Source: JAYVIQ01 sp043770215 (GTDB lineage Bacteria; Bacteroidota; Bacteroidia; Cytophagales; JAAEPT01). From it: 58,976 bases of DNA. The notes beneath the pieces were generated by a model. It ran no database searches and was not told the origin of the DNA. It saw only the letters and a list, made by a program, of their open reading frames with translations. Made by a program: the position numbers and the translations under genes. The DNA is taken from the NCBI GenBank assembly GCA_043770215.1, contig JAYVIQ010000045.1, forward strand, positions 1 to 58,976, read 5' to 3'. Each line of letters begins with the position of its first letter. Within the stretch, counting starts at the first letter, position 1. Below are positions 43,833 to 53,413 of this stretch, piece by piece.

Positions 43833-45683
43833 TTAAGCTTCGCTCAATTCTAGCCAACGCAACTCTATTTCATTTAATTCATCTTTAGCTTTTTGATGTT
43901 TTTTTGATAATTCTATCACATCTGTGGGTGCAGGGTTTGCGCTTAATTCAGATTCTATTTGCTTCAACATAGTTTGCAGTTCAGATATGCGTTTATCTAT
44001 TAGATCAAGTTCTTGTTTTTCTTTAAAAGAAAGTTTTTTTGAATCATCTTTAGTTTTAGAACCAGCAGGCTCAGACTTTTCTTTCTTTCTATTTTCTTGA
44101 TCTTGCTCTTTTTTGAAATCTAGGTACTCAGTAAATTTACCAATAAACTCAGAGGTCTTTCCTTTTCCTTCGAATACAAAATATCTGTCTACCACTTTAT
44201 CCAAGAAATATCTATCATGAGATACTATCAATAAACAACCAGGGAAATTCAATAAATAATCTTCTAACACAGACAAGGTTTGAATGTCTAAGTCATTGGT
44301 AGGCTCATCCAAAATCAAAAAATTTGGGTTTGCTACCAAGACTAGTAGAAGTTGCAATCTTTTACGTTCTCCACCACTGAGGGTAGAAACTTTGCTGTAT
44401 TGCATATTGCCATCAAACAAGAAACGCTCTAGTAATTTACCAGCTGTAATTATTTCTCCATTGGTAAGTTCTAAAAACTCACCAACATTTTTCACTACAT
44501 CTATCACTCTTTCATCTTCTGGTAGTTCGTAGCTATGCTGACGGTAATACCCAAATTTTGTATTTATTCCAGAAGAGATTTCACCACTTGTAAGAGGCAA
44601 TTCGCCTACCAATGCTTGTAAAAATGTAGTTTTACCCACACCACTTGGACCAATAATTCCCAATTTCTCATTTCTAGAAAACATGTAAGAAAAATTATCC
44701 AAAAAGCAGCTTTCGCCTAAATGTACTGTTGCTTTTTCTAGTTCTACTATTTTTTTACCTTGTCTAGCATTTGCTTGAACAAGGTCTAGTTTCACTTCGT
44801 CTTTTAATGAATGCGCTTTCGCTTTTATATCATCAAAACGTTCTACTCTGTATTTAGATTTGGTTCCTCTAGCTCTAGGCTGTTTGCGTATCCACTCTAA
44901 TTCTGATCTAAACAAGTTTTTGGCTTTATTTACTTCTCTAGCCTCTTGTTCTTGGCGCATGGCTTTGTTTTCTAAATACAAAGAGAAATTACCTTCATAT
45001 TTGTCTATGCCTTTGTCTGTAAGTTCTATAATATGAGTACATACCAATTCTAAAAAATACCTATCGTGCGTGACCATTAAAAGTGTCATTTTAGAGGTCA
45101 TTAGGTATTTTTCTAACCACTCTATGACATCTACATCTAAATGGTTGGTAGGTTCATCCAACAATAAAAAATCTGGCTCTTCTAGCAAGACTTTTGCTAA
45201 TCCTAAACGTTTCTTTTGTCCACCAGACAAAACGCCCACAACTTGGTCAAAATCATAAAGTTTAAGGTTTGTCAGTACCTCTTGTACTTTTGCTTCTACA
45301 TCCCAAGCATTAAAATCCGTCATTTTTGTGACTAAATCTCCAAATTCTTCTGACTCTGGTGCCGTAGCTGCTACTTCAAGGTATCTTTTTACAAGTTGTA
45401 TTACTGGATTGTCTATATTATACACCTCCTCAATTACCGTTTTGGTGTCGTCTACTTTAGGCTCTTGAGATAAATAGGCTACTTTTATATCATTATTGAT
45501 AGATACCGAGCCCTTGTCACAGGTTTCTAAACCCATAATCATCTTTAGCAATGTGCTTTTTCCTTTTCCATTTGTAGCAACTAAAGCTACTTTGTCTCCT
45601 TGTTCTAAACCAAAAGTAACGTTTTCAAACAATTTTTTTAGCCCATAAGATTTGGCTACATTTTCTACCGAAAGGTGATTCAT
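43833..45683 (-). CDS. ABC-F ATPase, Uup-type
   Basis: The 616-residue soluble protein has two ABC domains. First: ALVATNGKGKSTLLKM, signature LSGGQKKRLGLAKVL, Walker B FLLLDEPTNHLDVD. Second: IGPSGVGKTTFLQAL, LSGGERKRLQLLLVL, FLILDEPTNDLDIQ. An inter-domain linker rich in Arg/Lys (KNLFRSELEWIRKQPRARGTKSKYR) and a C-terminal coiled coil (KKEQDQENRKK to the end) identify the Uup branch of ABC-F proteins. These act on ribosomes or branched DNA rather than as transporters. It is monocistronic, with a strong terminator downstream. Confidence 0.94.
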   Translation of the reverse strand: MNHLSVENVAKSYGLKKLFENVTFGLEQGDKVALVATNGKGKSTLLKMIMGLETCDKGSVSINNDIKVAYLSQEPKVDDTKTVIEEVYNIDNPVIQLVKRYLEVAATAPESEEFGDLVTKMTDFNAWDVEAKVQEVLTNLKLYDFDQVVGVLSGGQKKRLGLAKVLLEEPDFLLLDEPTNHLDVDVIEWLEKYLMTSKMTLLMVTHDRYFLELVCTHIIELTDKGIDKYEGNFSLYLENKAMRQEQEAREVNKAKNLFRSELEWIRKQPRARGTKSKYRVERFDDIKAKAHSLKDEVKLDLVQANARQGKKIVELEKATVHLGESCFLDNFSYMFSRNEKLGIIGPSGVGKTTFLQALVGELPLTSGEISSGINTKFGYYRQHSYELPEDERVIDVVKNVGEFLELTNGEIITAGKLLERFLFDGNMQYSKVSTLSGGERKRLQLLLVLVANPNFLILDEPTNDLDIQTLSVLEDYLLNFPGCLLIVSHDRYFLDKVVDRYFVFEGKGKTSEFIGKFTEYLDFKKEQDQENRKKEKSEPAGSKTKDDSKKLSFKEKQELDLIDKRISELQTMLKQIESELSANPAPTDVIELSKKHQKAKDELNEIELRWLELSEA

Positions 45684-45890
45684 ATATGTGTTTTGTAATG
45701 ATTTAGTTTTTCTCTAAAAGGAAAAAGACTTTTTTGTTTATTTGTACTTAAAGTATTTGTTATCCAAACTATATTTTTTGTAGAAATACCATTCTAAATA
45801 AAACTGTATTTTTTCTTTTTTTTTATAAAGAATAAAGCGTTATTGAAACTATTCCTTTCAAAAAAAATAGTTGAACTGTGTCTTTCTAAA

Positions 45891-46337
45891 TTATCTTAAG
45901 GTATCAGAAACTACAGAAATAGAGTCTTTTCTAACATTTGCTGTGTCTAAAGATAACCGTTCTATGATACTATCTTCAGATTCTTGTAAGTCATCTGTCA
46001 TAATATCTATAAGTGTGTCTAAAACAAGTTCATTTTCATCTTCTTCTAAATATTTAGGATTAATTTTTGGTAGCTCTTCAGTAAGCAAGTCATTCTCATC
46101 TAAATACTCTTCTATACGTCTTAGTGTATTTAGGTTTGGAATATACTCAATAATTATTTCCCCATTGGCAGAGTCAATTTCTACATCTCCAATTCCTTTT
46201 TCAGATAAAATATAGTCTATTTCGTCTTTTTGACTTTTGGTTGGAGATTTTATTTTATATTTTTTTATTTCATACTTATTGCAAGAAAAAAGCAACAAGG
46301 CACTTAAAATGACAGTAATTTTAATTATTCTTTGCAT
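45891..46337 (-). CDS. Lipoprotein of unknown function (148 aa)
   Basis: The ATG at 46335-46337 starts a lipoprotein leader (MQRIIKITVILSALLLFSCNKYE; lipobox LFSC). A longer frame upstream runs over the divergent FAH gene and is rejected. After the Cys comes a ferredoxin-like or heavy-metal-associated-like fold (KSQKDEIDYILSEKGIGDVEIDS, IIIEYIPNLNTLRRIEEYLDEN), then a very acidic tail. The alpha/beta pattern resembles HMA domains but has no CxxC, so metal binding is not supported. Function unknown. Confidence 0.7.
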   Translation of the reverse strand: MQRIIKITVILSALLLFSCNKYEIKKYKIKSPTKSQKDEIDYILSEKGIGDVEIDSANGEIIIEYIPNLNTLRRIEEYLDENDLLTEELPKINPKYLEEDENELVLDTLIDIMTDDLQESEDSIIERLSLDTANVRKDSISVVSDTLR

Positions 46338-46457
46338 ATAAATTTTTGAATGCTCAACTTTGCACTCCAATTGTTGTATGTACAGACCAACTCTATTTTT
46401 ATGGAATGTATTTATAACAAAGTTACATAGAGGTTTACGATATTTGATGCATTTACA

Positions 46458-47069
46458 ATGAAAATATTTGGCATAGGTCATAATTATAAGAAACATATAC
46501 AAGAACTTGGTTCTGCAATGCCAGAAAATCCTGTTGTATTTACCAAACATGATACATCATTGCTCAAAAACAATGATGCGTTTTATCACCCAAGTTTTAC
46601 TTCTAACATTCATCATGAAATAGAGGTGGTTGTAAAAATAGGTAAAGTGGGCAAAAACATAGCTCTAGAATTTGCACATCTGTATTATTCTGAAATAGCT
46701 TTAGGGGTAGATTTTACAGCCAGAGACTTGCAAAATGAGCTAAAAGACAAAGGCTTACCTTGGGATTTAGCCAAAGGATTTGATGCTAGTGCGCCAATCT
46801 CTTCGTTTATTCCACTTGCTACATTTGAAGACATTCAGAGCATAGATTTTAGATTAGATATAAATGGAGAAACAAGGCAAATAGGAAATACTTCTGACAT
46901 GATATTTACGGTAAATGAAATTATAGTTTATTTGTCTAAATTTTTTACACTTAAAACAGGCGATTTAATTTTTACAGGCACTCCGCAAGGAGTTTCTAAA
47001 ATAAACATTGGAGATACATTAACAGGATTTCTAGGCAACAAACAAGTATTAGACTTCCATATAAAATGA
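46458..47069 (+). CDS. Fumarylacetoacetate hydrolase family protein (acylpyruvase-like)
   Basis: The 203-residue protein is of FAHD1/YcgM size: MKIFGIGHNYKKHIQEL, PVVFTKHDTSLLKN, the metal-ligand segment SNIHHEIEVVVKIGKVGKNI (Glu-x-Glu), ALGVDFTARDLQNELK, WDLAKGFDASAPISSF and DLIFTGTPQGVSKI. Such enzymes hydrolyse acylpyruvates or decarboxylate oxaloacetate with Mg2+. Its stop codon overlaps the start of the peptidase gene (ATGA), so the two are translationally coupled. Confidence 0.94.
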   Translation: MKIFGIGHNYKKHIQELGSAMPENPVVFTKHDTSLLKNNDAFYHPSFTSNIHHEIEVVVKIGKVGKNIALEFAHLYYSEIALGVDFTARDLQNELKDKGLPWDLAKGFDASAPISSFIPLATFEDIQSIDFRLDINGETRQIGNTSDMIFTVNEIIVYLSKFFTLKTGDLIFTGTPQGVSKINIGDTLTGFLGNKQVLDFHIK

Positions 47070-48931
47070 GAATAACAAAAAAAATATTATTTACAGCACT
47101 TTTTTTCTTTGTTTTTGCGCCTAAACAATTTGGCCAGTTGATAGAGAAAGACTACTACATGTTTCCTATAAATCCTGGTAAGCAAGGTTATTTAGCAGGG
47201 AATATGGGTGAACTAAGAAGCAACCATTTCCATGCAGGACTAGATATAAAAACAGGTGGAGTAGAGGGTTTGCCCATATATTGCTCTGCAGATGGGTTTA
47301 TCAGTAGAATTAAAGTATCTGCCTTTGGGTATGGCTTAGCTTTATATGTACAACACCCAAATGGGCAAACAACTGTATATGGTCATTTGCAAAGTTTTAA
47401 AACAGATGTACAGCTTAGAGTCATAAAAGAACAATACCAAATAGAAAGTTACGAAATAGATGTTTACCCAACTAAATCTGAGTTTGTAGTAAAAAAAGGG
47501 GAGATTCTTGGACTCTCTGGCAACTCTGGAGGCTCTGGTGGTCCGCATTTGCATTGGGAAGTAAGAGATGTCTACTCAAGGGTATTAAATCCTTTAAAGG
47601 CTGGGTTCTCAGAAATTAAAGATAATATAGATCCAGTAATTTATAAAGTAGGATTTACCACCCTAAGTACAGATGCGCATATAAAAAATGAATTTGGTTT
47701 CTTTTCACTTACTCCAACAAAAGTAGCTTCTAACAGCTATTCTTTGTCAGAAATAAATGCCCATGGAGAAATAGGGATTTCTTTAAATGCCAATGATAAA
47801 CTAAACGGAACAGCAAACAACAATGGAGTTTCTGGAATAGAAATGTATGTAAATGGAAAATTGACTTACCAGTACCTAAATGATAAATTTACTTTTGCTT
47901 CTTCTAAAATGATAAACCAACATATAGAATTTGATAGATATCAAGACGGGTATGGTCATTTTCATAGGTGTTATGTGGCAGATGGCAATAGCTTAGATTT
48001 TTATAAAACAGACGAAAATGCCGGTGTTTTAAAAATAAAAGATTCGGCAAAATACTTGGTAAAATTTGTAATAACAGATGCTTACAATAATAGTAGTACA
48101 CTAGAATTTACAATAAATGGCAAACGTATAAATCCCACCTTTGTCCAACTTGTTTCAGTCAAAAAAGAAGTCAAAACTAAACTTTTTGAAAATATATTGC
48201 GTGTTTCTGTGCCAAATAATGGGAAAGAACTTTTGTATTTTAGAAATGGGAAATCATTTGCAAAAATGCCATTTTATACTAAAAATGATCAATCTTTTTA
48301 CACATTTGATTTAAGGAAAGAGTGTCCAGATTCGTTGCAAAGAGGGGCTATAAAGCACGTGTTTTATTTTGCTCACACAATTTTACCAAACAAAGAATTT
48401 ACTTCTTACAACAAAAATGGAATCATAAGATTTGGGAAAGGAGACATTAAAGATACCTTGTACCTAGAGTACAAAGAAAAAAATGATGTTTGGACCATAG
48501 GAAATGAGTATACTCCTATATATCAAAATATAAAATACATTTTAAAGCCTCAAAAAAGCTTTGCAAACAAAAGTAAAACAGCAGTTTATCTAAACAATAG
48601 CACCTTTATTGGTGGTACCTGGATAGGGAATAATATAGAGTTTAGCACCACAAAAATGGGTGCTTTTACAATAAAAGAAGACGCAATAGCCCCTAAAATA
48701 AATCTTATTTCAGCCAATTCAAAGGCTATAAAAGTAAGTATTGGTGATAACTTGTCTGGGATAAAAAGTTGGAGAGCTACACTTGATGGCAAATACCTGC
48801 TTATGGGGTATAGATACCAAACGGCTACACTTACATCTATAAAACTTGATAATACGCCCCTAAAAGGGTTGTTTAAAATAGAAGTAGAAGATAATGTTGG
48901 AAACAAAAAAGTATTTTCTTTACAACTTTAA
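47066..48931 (+). CDS. M23 family metallopeptidase
   Basis: The 621-residue protein begins with a signal peptide (ILFTALFFFVFAPKQFGQ). The LytM/M23 domain occupies about residues 30-180, with zinc ligands in SNHFHAGLDIKTGG (H...D) and GGPHLHWEVRDVYSRVLNP (HxH). The remainder (about 190-621) is beta-sandwich-rich and ends in an Ig-like module (IKVSIGDNLSGIKSWRATLDGK, FKIEVEDNVGNKK). It is probably a cell-wall endopeptidase or a non-catalytic activator with a large adhesion part, though all M23 ligands are present. It is coupled to the FAH gene by a four-base overlap. Confidence 0.93.
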   Translation: MRITKKILFTALFFFVFAPKQFGQLIEKDYYMFPINPGKQGYLAGNMGELRSNHFHAGLDIKTGGVEGLPIYCSADGFISRIKVSAFGYGLALYVQHPNGQTTVYGHLQSFKTDVQLRVIKEQYQIESYEIDVYPTKSEFVVKKGEILGLSGNSGGSGGPHLHWEVRDVYSRVLNPLKAGFSEIKDNIDPVIYKVGFTTLSTDAHIKNEFGFFSLTPTKVASNSYSLSEINAHGEIGISLNANDKLNGTANNNGVSGIEMYVNGKLTYQYLNDKFTFASSKMINQHIEFDRYQDGYGHFHRCYVADGNSLDFYKTDENAGVLKIKDSAKYLVKFVITDAYNNSSTLEFTINGKRINPTFVQLVSVKKEVKTKLFENILRVSVPNNGKELLYFRNGKSFAKMPFYTKNDQSFYTFDLRKECPDSLQRGAIKHVFYFAHTILPNKEFTSYNKNGIIRFGKGDIKDTLYLEYKEKNDVWTIGNEYTPIYQNIKYILKPQKSFANKSKTAVYLNNSTFIGGTWIGNNIEFSTTKMGAFTIKEDAIAPKINLISANSKAIKVSIGDNLSGIKSWRATLDGKYLLMGYRYQTATLTSIKLDNTPLKGLFKIEVEDNVGNKKVFSLQL

Positions 48932-48959
48932 GTATAGAGATTGTTTTAGATTTTACTTA

Positions 48960-48999
48960 AAATCATAATCATTGTATGATGTACAAAAGACTATGATTT
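48960..48999. terminator. Possible bidirectional stem-loop between convergent genes
   Basis: Arms AAATCATA and TATGATTT, eight bases each, enclose a 24-base loop between the convergent M23 and cysM genes. The stem is AT-rich and the loop long, so this is a weak terminator candidate. Confidence 0.25.
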
Positions 49000-49012
49000 C
49001 TATTTTAGGGAT

Positions 49013-49894
49013 TTAATCAAATAAATCTGAACTTAAATAGCGGTCTCCTCTATCACAAATAATACAAACCACTACACCAGATTCTAGGTTTTCTATTAAT
49101 TTCATAGCTACAGCTACAGAGCCTCCAGCACTCATTCCACAGAAAACAGCTTCTTCTTTGGCAAGTCTTTTGGTCATTATACGTGCTTCTTGCTCAGTTA
49201 CTTGTATAATTTGGTCTACTCTTTTTTTATCAAAAATGGTGGGTAAGTATTCTTCTGGCCATTTTCTTATTCCAGGTATTTTAGAACCAGCACTAGGTTC
49301 TGCTCCTACAATTTGTATGTCATGATTTTGTTCTTTTAAGAACCTAGATACCCCCATTATGGTTCCTGTAGTACCCATGGCAGACACAAAATGTGTAATT
49401 TGTTGGTTGGTATCTTTCCATATTTCTGGACCAGTAGTTGCATAATGCGCACCGGAGTTGTCTGGATTTCCAAATTGGTTAAGCATTAGATAACCACCAT
49501 TGGCTACTTTATTTTCTGCATAATCTCTTGCTGCTTCCATAGAGCCAGAGGATGGTGTTAAAATTACTTTAGCACCAAAAGCCTCCATAGTCTTTACACG
49601 TTCTATGGTAGAATTTTCTGGCATAACTAGTTCTATTTCTATACCAAACAAACAAGCAATCATGGCTAGGGCAATTCCGGTATTTCCGCTTGTAGCTTCT
49701 ATTAGTTTTATGTCTTTGTGAAGTTCACCTCTGTCTAGTGCTCCTTTTATCATGCCGTAGGCAGCTCTGTCTTTTACACTACCGCCGGGGTTATTGCCTT
49801 CTAATTTCCCATATAATTGTATGTTTGGATTTGGGCAGATGTTGTTTAACTCTACCAATGGCGTATTGCCTATAAGGCTTAATAAGGTAGGCAT
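49013..49894 (-). CDS. cysM: Cysteine synthase (O-acetylserine sulfhydrylase, CysM-type)
   Basis: The 293-residue PLP enzyme has the opening LLSLIGNTPLVELNNI, the PLP-lysine region EGNNPGGSVKDRAAYGMI, the Asn loop EATSGNTGIALAM, the phosphate-binding SAMGTTGTIMGVS and CGMSAGGSVAVAM. It converts O-acetylserine and sulfide (or thiosulfate) to cysteine. The short C-terminus and length favour CysM over CysK, without excluding the latter. It starts three bases after the serine acetyltransferase gene, giving a two-gene cysteine operon. Confidence 0.95.
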   Translation of the reverse strand: MPTLLSLIGNTPLVELNNICPNPNIQLYGKLEGNNPGGSVKDRAAYGMIKGALDRGELHKDIKLIEATSGNTGIALAMIACLFGIEIELVMPENSTIERVKTMEAFGAKVILTPSSGSMEAARDYAENKVANGGYLMLNQFGNPDNSGAHYATTGPEIWKDTNQQITHFVSAMGTTGTIMGVSRFLKEQNHDIQIVGAEPSAGSKIPGIRKWPEEYLPTIFDKKRVDQIIQVTEQEARIMTKRLAKEEAVFCGMSAGGSVAVAMKLIENLESGVVVCIICDRGDRYLSSDLFD

Positions 49895-49897
49895 AAT

Positions 49898-50710
49898 CTA
49901 TATATTTTCGCTTAGTTTTACAATTGTTTCAGATTGATGGTACACTTTAGAATTGGCAGGTACACTTTTGGTTAACCATACATTTCCGCCAATAATACTG
50001 TTTGCACCTATGGTAGTTTCGCCACCTAAAATAGTAGTTCCAGAGTATATGACTACATTATCCTCTATAGTTGGGTGCCTTTTTACTTCTGCTAAATCTT
50101 TAGAAACACTTAAGGCACCTAAAGTAACACCCTGATATATTTTTACGTTTTTTCCAATAATGCTTGTGCCACCTATAACTACTCCAGTGCCATGATCTAT
50201 GTAAAAACTAGGGGCTATTCTTGCTCCTGGGTGTATGTCTATACCAGTTTTAGAATGAGCAAATTCTGTAATTATTCTTGGTATAAGGGGTACTTTAGAA
50301 GTATATAAATTATGGGCAAATCTGTACAAACAAATGGCATAAAATCCTGGGTAAGCACGTATTATCTCGTATTCGTTTACAGCTGCCGGATCTCCTTTTA
50401 GAGCGGCATCTATATCATCTAGTAATTCAATGTAGATGCCTGGCAAAGCATCCAAAAAAAGTTTTACAGTGCTTTTTGGATTGTTTATCCAAGATTCTGG
50501 TATTGCTTCTAAAATCACAAGCAAATCACTGCCAAACGCCTCAAGTGCCTCATTTATCTCTTCCTTGTTTTTAAAAGTTTTTTTTGATTGCTCAGGAAAA
50601 AGAACCAACAAAAGCTGAGTCATGAGTTTACAAATACTAGATGTTGCTGGGAATTTTTTTACCTCTATATGTTTCTGAAAAATACGCTCTAAGAAATCTG
50701 TTTTATTCAT
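49898..50710 (-). CDS. cysE: Serine O-acetyltransferase (EpsC/CysE)
   Basis: The 270-residue protein has an N-terminal helical domain and the left-handed beta-helix of CysE: FYAICLYRFAHNLY, IHPGARIAPSFYIDHGTGVVIGGTSIIG (catalytic Asp/His in DHGTG), VKIYQGVTLGALSV and GGNVWLTKSVPANSKVYH. It makes O-acetylserine from serine and acetyl-CoA for the downstream cysteine synthase. The longer N-terminus is typical of the EpsC variant in Bacteroidota. No leader hairpin or riboswitch was recognised upstream. Confidence 0.95.
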   Translation of the reverse strand: MNKTDFLERIFQKHIEVKKFPATSSICKLMTQLLLVLFPEQSKKTFKNKEEINEALEAFGSDLLVILEAIPESWINNPKSTVKLFLDALPGIYIELLDDIDAALKGDPAAVNEYEIIRAYPGFYAICLYRFAHNLYTSKVPLIPRIITEFAHSKTGIDIHPGARIAPSFYIDHGTGVVIGGTSIIGKNVKIYQGVTLGALSVSKDLAEVKRHPTIEDNVVIYSGTTILGGETTIGANSIIGGNVWLTKSVPANSKVYHQSETIVKLSENI

Positions 50711-50887
50711 TGTTGTTTGTACTTTTATCTATAACCAAAAGCATCTTACTTTGATTCAGTTATAAAAGTAATAATTTTTAAAAGAAGATGCTTAAATTTA
50801 GATTAGATGTTTTTGAGATTAAATACATCATTGACCCAAATTTTGGTTTCTTTGTGTATAGGTAGCTGTTTTTTTTTAAAATAAATG

Positions 50888-50921
50888 TTGTGTATTTTTT
50901 TTTTTTTTTTTAGTAAATTTG
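50888..50921 (+). promoter_or_regulatory. Putative promoter of the cytolysin-like operon
   Basis: A -7 box TAAATTTG (50914-50921) fits the Bacteroidota consensus TAnnTTTG exactly and lies 25 bases before the ATG. A TTG (50888-50890) is the likely -33 element. The spacer is 23 bases, longer than the usual 19-20, and is almost entirely a homopolymer of about 19 T. Length variation of that T tract could tune the spacing and expression. Confidence 0.5.
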
Positions 50922-50945
50922 TGAGATAATTAAAACCAACTATTA

Positions 50946-52691
50946 ATGAATAAAAATTTTAGAAAAATTTCAGCTTATGGATTAAGCGCATTATTTGTGT
51001 CTTTACTTGTAATTACAGCATGTAAAAAGAAAACAAAGGACCCAGAACCAGGTAATACACCTCCGGATAATAGTACTGGGCTAAATGAGTTTTTGACTGG
51101 CTTAGTCCCAATATCTACCACTGTACCAATAGATTCACCTACTCTAAATGGTGCACCTTTATCTTCTTGGGACGAGCAGACAGGAAATTATTGTACAACA
51201 AAAAAGTATAAGTTAGGTCCTGTATATAACGAAGGATTTATTTTAACGCCAAATAATGATGTTATTTATCCAGGTGCTATACTAGACGGAAACTCTATTT
51301 ATGATGGTGGGTATAGATTGTTGTCTTTACCAAGGTCTGGTGGTACAATATCTACAGACCATATAGGGGCTGTAAATGTGTCTGACAATGTAACTGAGGT
51401 AAAAAAGTCTACTATCCAGCAAGGTGTGGCTAATATTCTAAACCGGGTAGTATCTGGGAGTGCAGGAGCACAAACTAATTTCGAAATTATAGATGTTGTT
51501 AGTGAAAAACAATTGGATGTTGCATTAGGTTTTTCTCTTGGTATTGCAGAAAAAGCTAAGATAAAAGCGGGTCTCAATTTTTCTAAAGCAGAAAAAAAAT
51601 CAAGGCTTTTGGTGAAATTCCAACAAGTTTATTATACCGTAACTTTTGATGCCAAAGGAAGACCAAGCGATTATTTTCAGCCAACAGTAAATGCTACAGA
51701 TGTTTATAATACATTAAATGGCACAAAAGTATCTCCTGTATATGTGAGCAATGTAAAATATGGTAGAATTGCTTATTATTCTATTTCTAGCGAGTTGTCT
51801 CAGTCTGAACTTAGAGCTAGCTTAAACGTACAGTTAAACAAAGTAAAGTTAAAAGCCGAAGTTGATGCCACTATTACTACTAAATTAGACAATGCCAAAA
51901 CAGAGATTTCTGGTACTATTATAGGTGGCTCAGGATCTGCTGCAGTAGGTTCTATATTGGGCTTAACTCAGTTTTATGATTACATAACACAAGGTGGAGA
52001 GTATACTGCTGCTTCTCCAGGTTTGCCTATTGCCTACACACTGCGTAGATTATCAGACAATGGAGTTTTTGCTGTTCAAAAAACTACTGAATACACCGTA
52101 AGTGAGTGTAAAGATATAGTAGGGAGTTTAAATATAAGTGCAATGAGCCATTATTTTGGAGGTGATGAGGACGAAGTAAGAGGGTCTATCACTATGCAAA
52201 TTGGTTATGATGATGGATCTTTTTCTGGTGGTACAACTACCTTATGGAATTCAACAAATAGATTGTTTTTACCTCAGAATAGTACGGAAGTATCTCTTAC
52301 AAATAACCCCATAATCCCTATTAAATACAATCCAGAAAAGTTTAGTACTGCATTTATACTTATAAATGTAGATTTGTATAATTACGCAGATTGGCAAGAT
52401 CAGGGTGTAGATGCTGTAGATGTAAGTGCAGAAGCAAGAAAAGTAGCAACCTATAAAATTTACCTTAGATCTATTGCAAATACAGAATCACTTACAAACC
52501 CTTGGAGTAGCCCTGCAAACGGAACATTTAGCTTAAAAATAGATTTGCCAGAGGCAGCTACGTATTCTAACCACTGCACAGATAGAAGCAGTACTAAAGC
52601 ATGTAAAAGCTGGGCAAACAAATATTATTATAGACAAGCCTCTGTTGTAGATGCTAAATTTACAATGAACGTACAAAACCCTAAATTTTAA
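50946..52691 (+). CDS. Cholesterol-dependent-cytolysin-like (CDCL) surface lipoprotein
   Basis: The 581-residue lipoprotein (lipobox VITAC, then KKKTKDPEP) matches the thiol-activated cytolysin core: NNDVIYPGAILDGNSI, LLSLPRSGGTIS, VKFQQVYYTVTFDAKGRPSDYF, SPVYVSNVKYGRIAYYSIS, GTIIGGSGSAAVG and PIAYTLRRLSDNGVFAV. These cover domains 1-3 (residues about 60-400), including the pore-forming helical bundles. The Trp-rich undecapeptide of classical domain 4 (ECTGLAWEWWR-like) is absent; instead a different C-terminal domain (about 400-581) contains TMQIGYDDGSFSGG and ends in a Cys-containing beta segment. It is probably exported to the cell surface and able to form a pore after a trigger. It is the first gene of a three-lipoprotein operon, with a good promoter upstream. 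Confidence 0.88.
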   Translation: MNKNFRKISAYGLSALFVSLLVITACKKKTKDPEPGNTPPDNSTGLNEFLTGLVPISTTVPIDSPTLNGAPLSSWDEQTGNYCTTKKYKLGPVYNEGFILTPNNDVIYPGAILDGNSIYDGGYRLLSLPRSGGTISTDHIGAVNVSDNVTEVKKSTIQQGVANILNRVVSGSAGAQTNFEIIDVVSEKQLDVALGFSLGIAEKAKIKAGLNFSKAEKKSRLLVKFQQVYYTVTFDAKGRPSDYFQPTVNATDVYNTLNGTKVSPVYVSNVKYGRIAYYSISSELSQSELRASLNVQLNKVKLKAEVDATITTKLDNAKTEISGTIIGGSGSAAVGSILGLTQFYDYITQGGEYTAASPGLPIAYTLRRLSDNGVFAVQKTTEYTVSECKDIVGSLNISAMSHYFGGDEDEVRGSITMQIGYDDGSFSGGTTTLWNSTNRLFLPQNSTEVSLTNNPIIPIKYNPEKFSTAFILINVDLYNYADWQDQGVDAVDVSAEARKVATYKIYLRSIANTESLTNPWSSPANGTFSLKIDLPEAATYSNHCTDRSSTKACKSWANKYYYRQASVVDAKFTMNVQNPKF

Positions 52692-52696
52692 TAAAT

Positions 52697-53401
52697 ATGA
52701 AAAAGAAAGTTTTAATACTTGGTACTTTAGCTTTTACCCTTGTATTTGCTTGCAAACCAGATGATCCTAAACCAGAAGACGAGAAAGTGGAAATTCAAAC
52801 TACACCAGTAAAAAATTATGGCATCATACCTGAAAATAGTGTGAGTTTAGTTTCCTTATCTCACTATAAAGGTAATGTCGAAGACAATATTAAGGGTTTT
52901 ATCACTATGCAAATTGGTTATGATGATGATGTATTTCTTGCTGGATCAAATACATTATGGAACGCTACCCAAAATTTATATTTACCTCATAAAGGAACAG
53001 AAGTAGGATTTACAAATAGTCCATTAATTTCTATATTTTATGATAAAGCAAAGTTTAATAAAGCATTTATACTAGTAACTGTAAATATATATAACTCTAA
53101 TGATTGGCAAGACCAAGGGGTAGATGATGTAGATGTAAGTGCAGAATCAAGAAAAGTAGCAACCTATAAAATTTACCTTAGATCTATTGCAAATACAGAA
53201 TCACTTACCAACCCTTGGAGTAGCCCTGCAAACGGAACATTTAGCTTAAAAATAGATTTGCCAGAGGCAGCTACGTATTCCAATCATTGCACAGACAGAA
53301 ATAAATTTTCTGGTGCATGTAAAAGCTGGGCAAACAAATATTATATTAGACAAGCCTCTACTATAGAAGCTAAATTTGCAATGAACGTACAACGACCTTA
53401 A
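52697..53401 (+). CDS. Lipoprotein made of the CDCL C-terminal domain alone
   Basis: The 234-residue lipoprotein (LVFACKPDDPKPEDE; the acidic stretch fits the surface-export signal) aligns over residues about 50-234 with the C-terminal domain of the preceding cytolysin-like protein: SHYKGNVEDNIKGFITMQIGYDD and DWQDQGVDDVDVSAESRKVATY. It contains none of the pore-forming core. At 53135-53300 the DNA is nearly identical to 52422-52587 (about six differences in 166 bases), far above the similarity of the rest. It starts five bases after the first gene. It may act as a receptor decoy, membrane-targeting partner or self-protection factor for the cytolysin; this is inference. Confidence 0.8.
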   Translation: MKKKVLILGTLAFTLVFACKPDDPKPEDEKVEIQTTPVKNYGIIPENSVSLVSLSHYKGNVEDNIKGFITMQIGYDDDVFLAGSNTLWNATQNLYLPHKGTEVGFTNSPLISIFYDKAKFNKAFILVTVNIYNSNDWQDQGVDDVDVSAESRKVATYKIYLRSIANTESLTNPWSSPANGTFSLKIDLPEAATYSNHCTDRNKFSGACKSWANKYYIRQASTIEAKFAMNVQRP

Positions 53402-53413
53402 ATTTTAATAGAT

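Noticed and set aside
46338..46550. 71-codon N-terminal extension of the lipoprotein at 45891-46337
   Set aside because: It runs over the divergent FAH gene and precedes a perfect lipoprotein leader.
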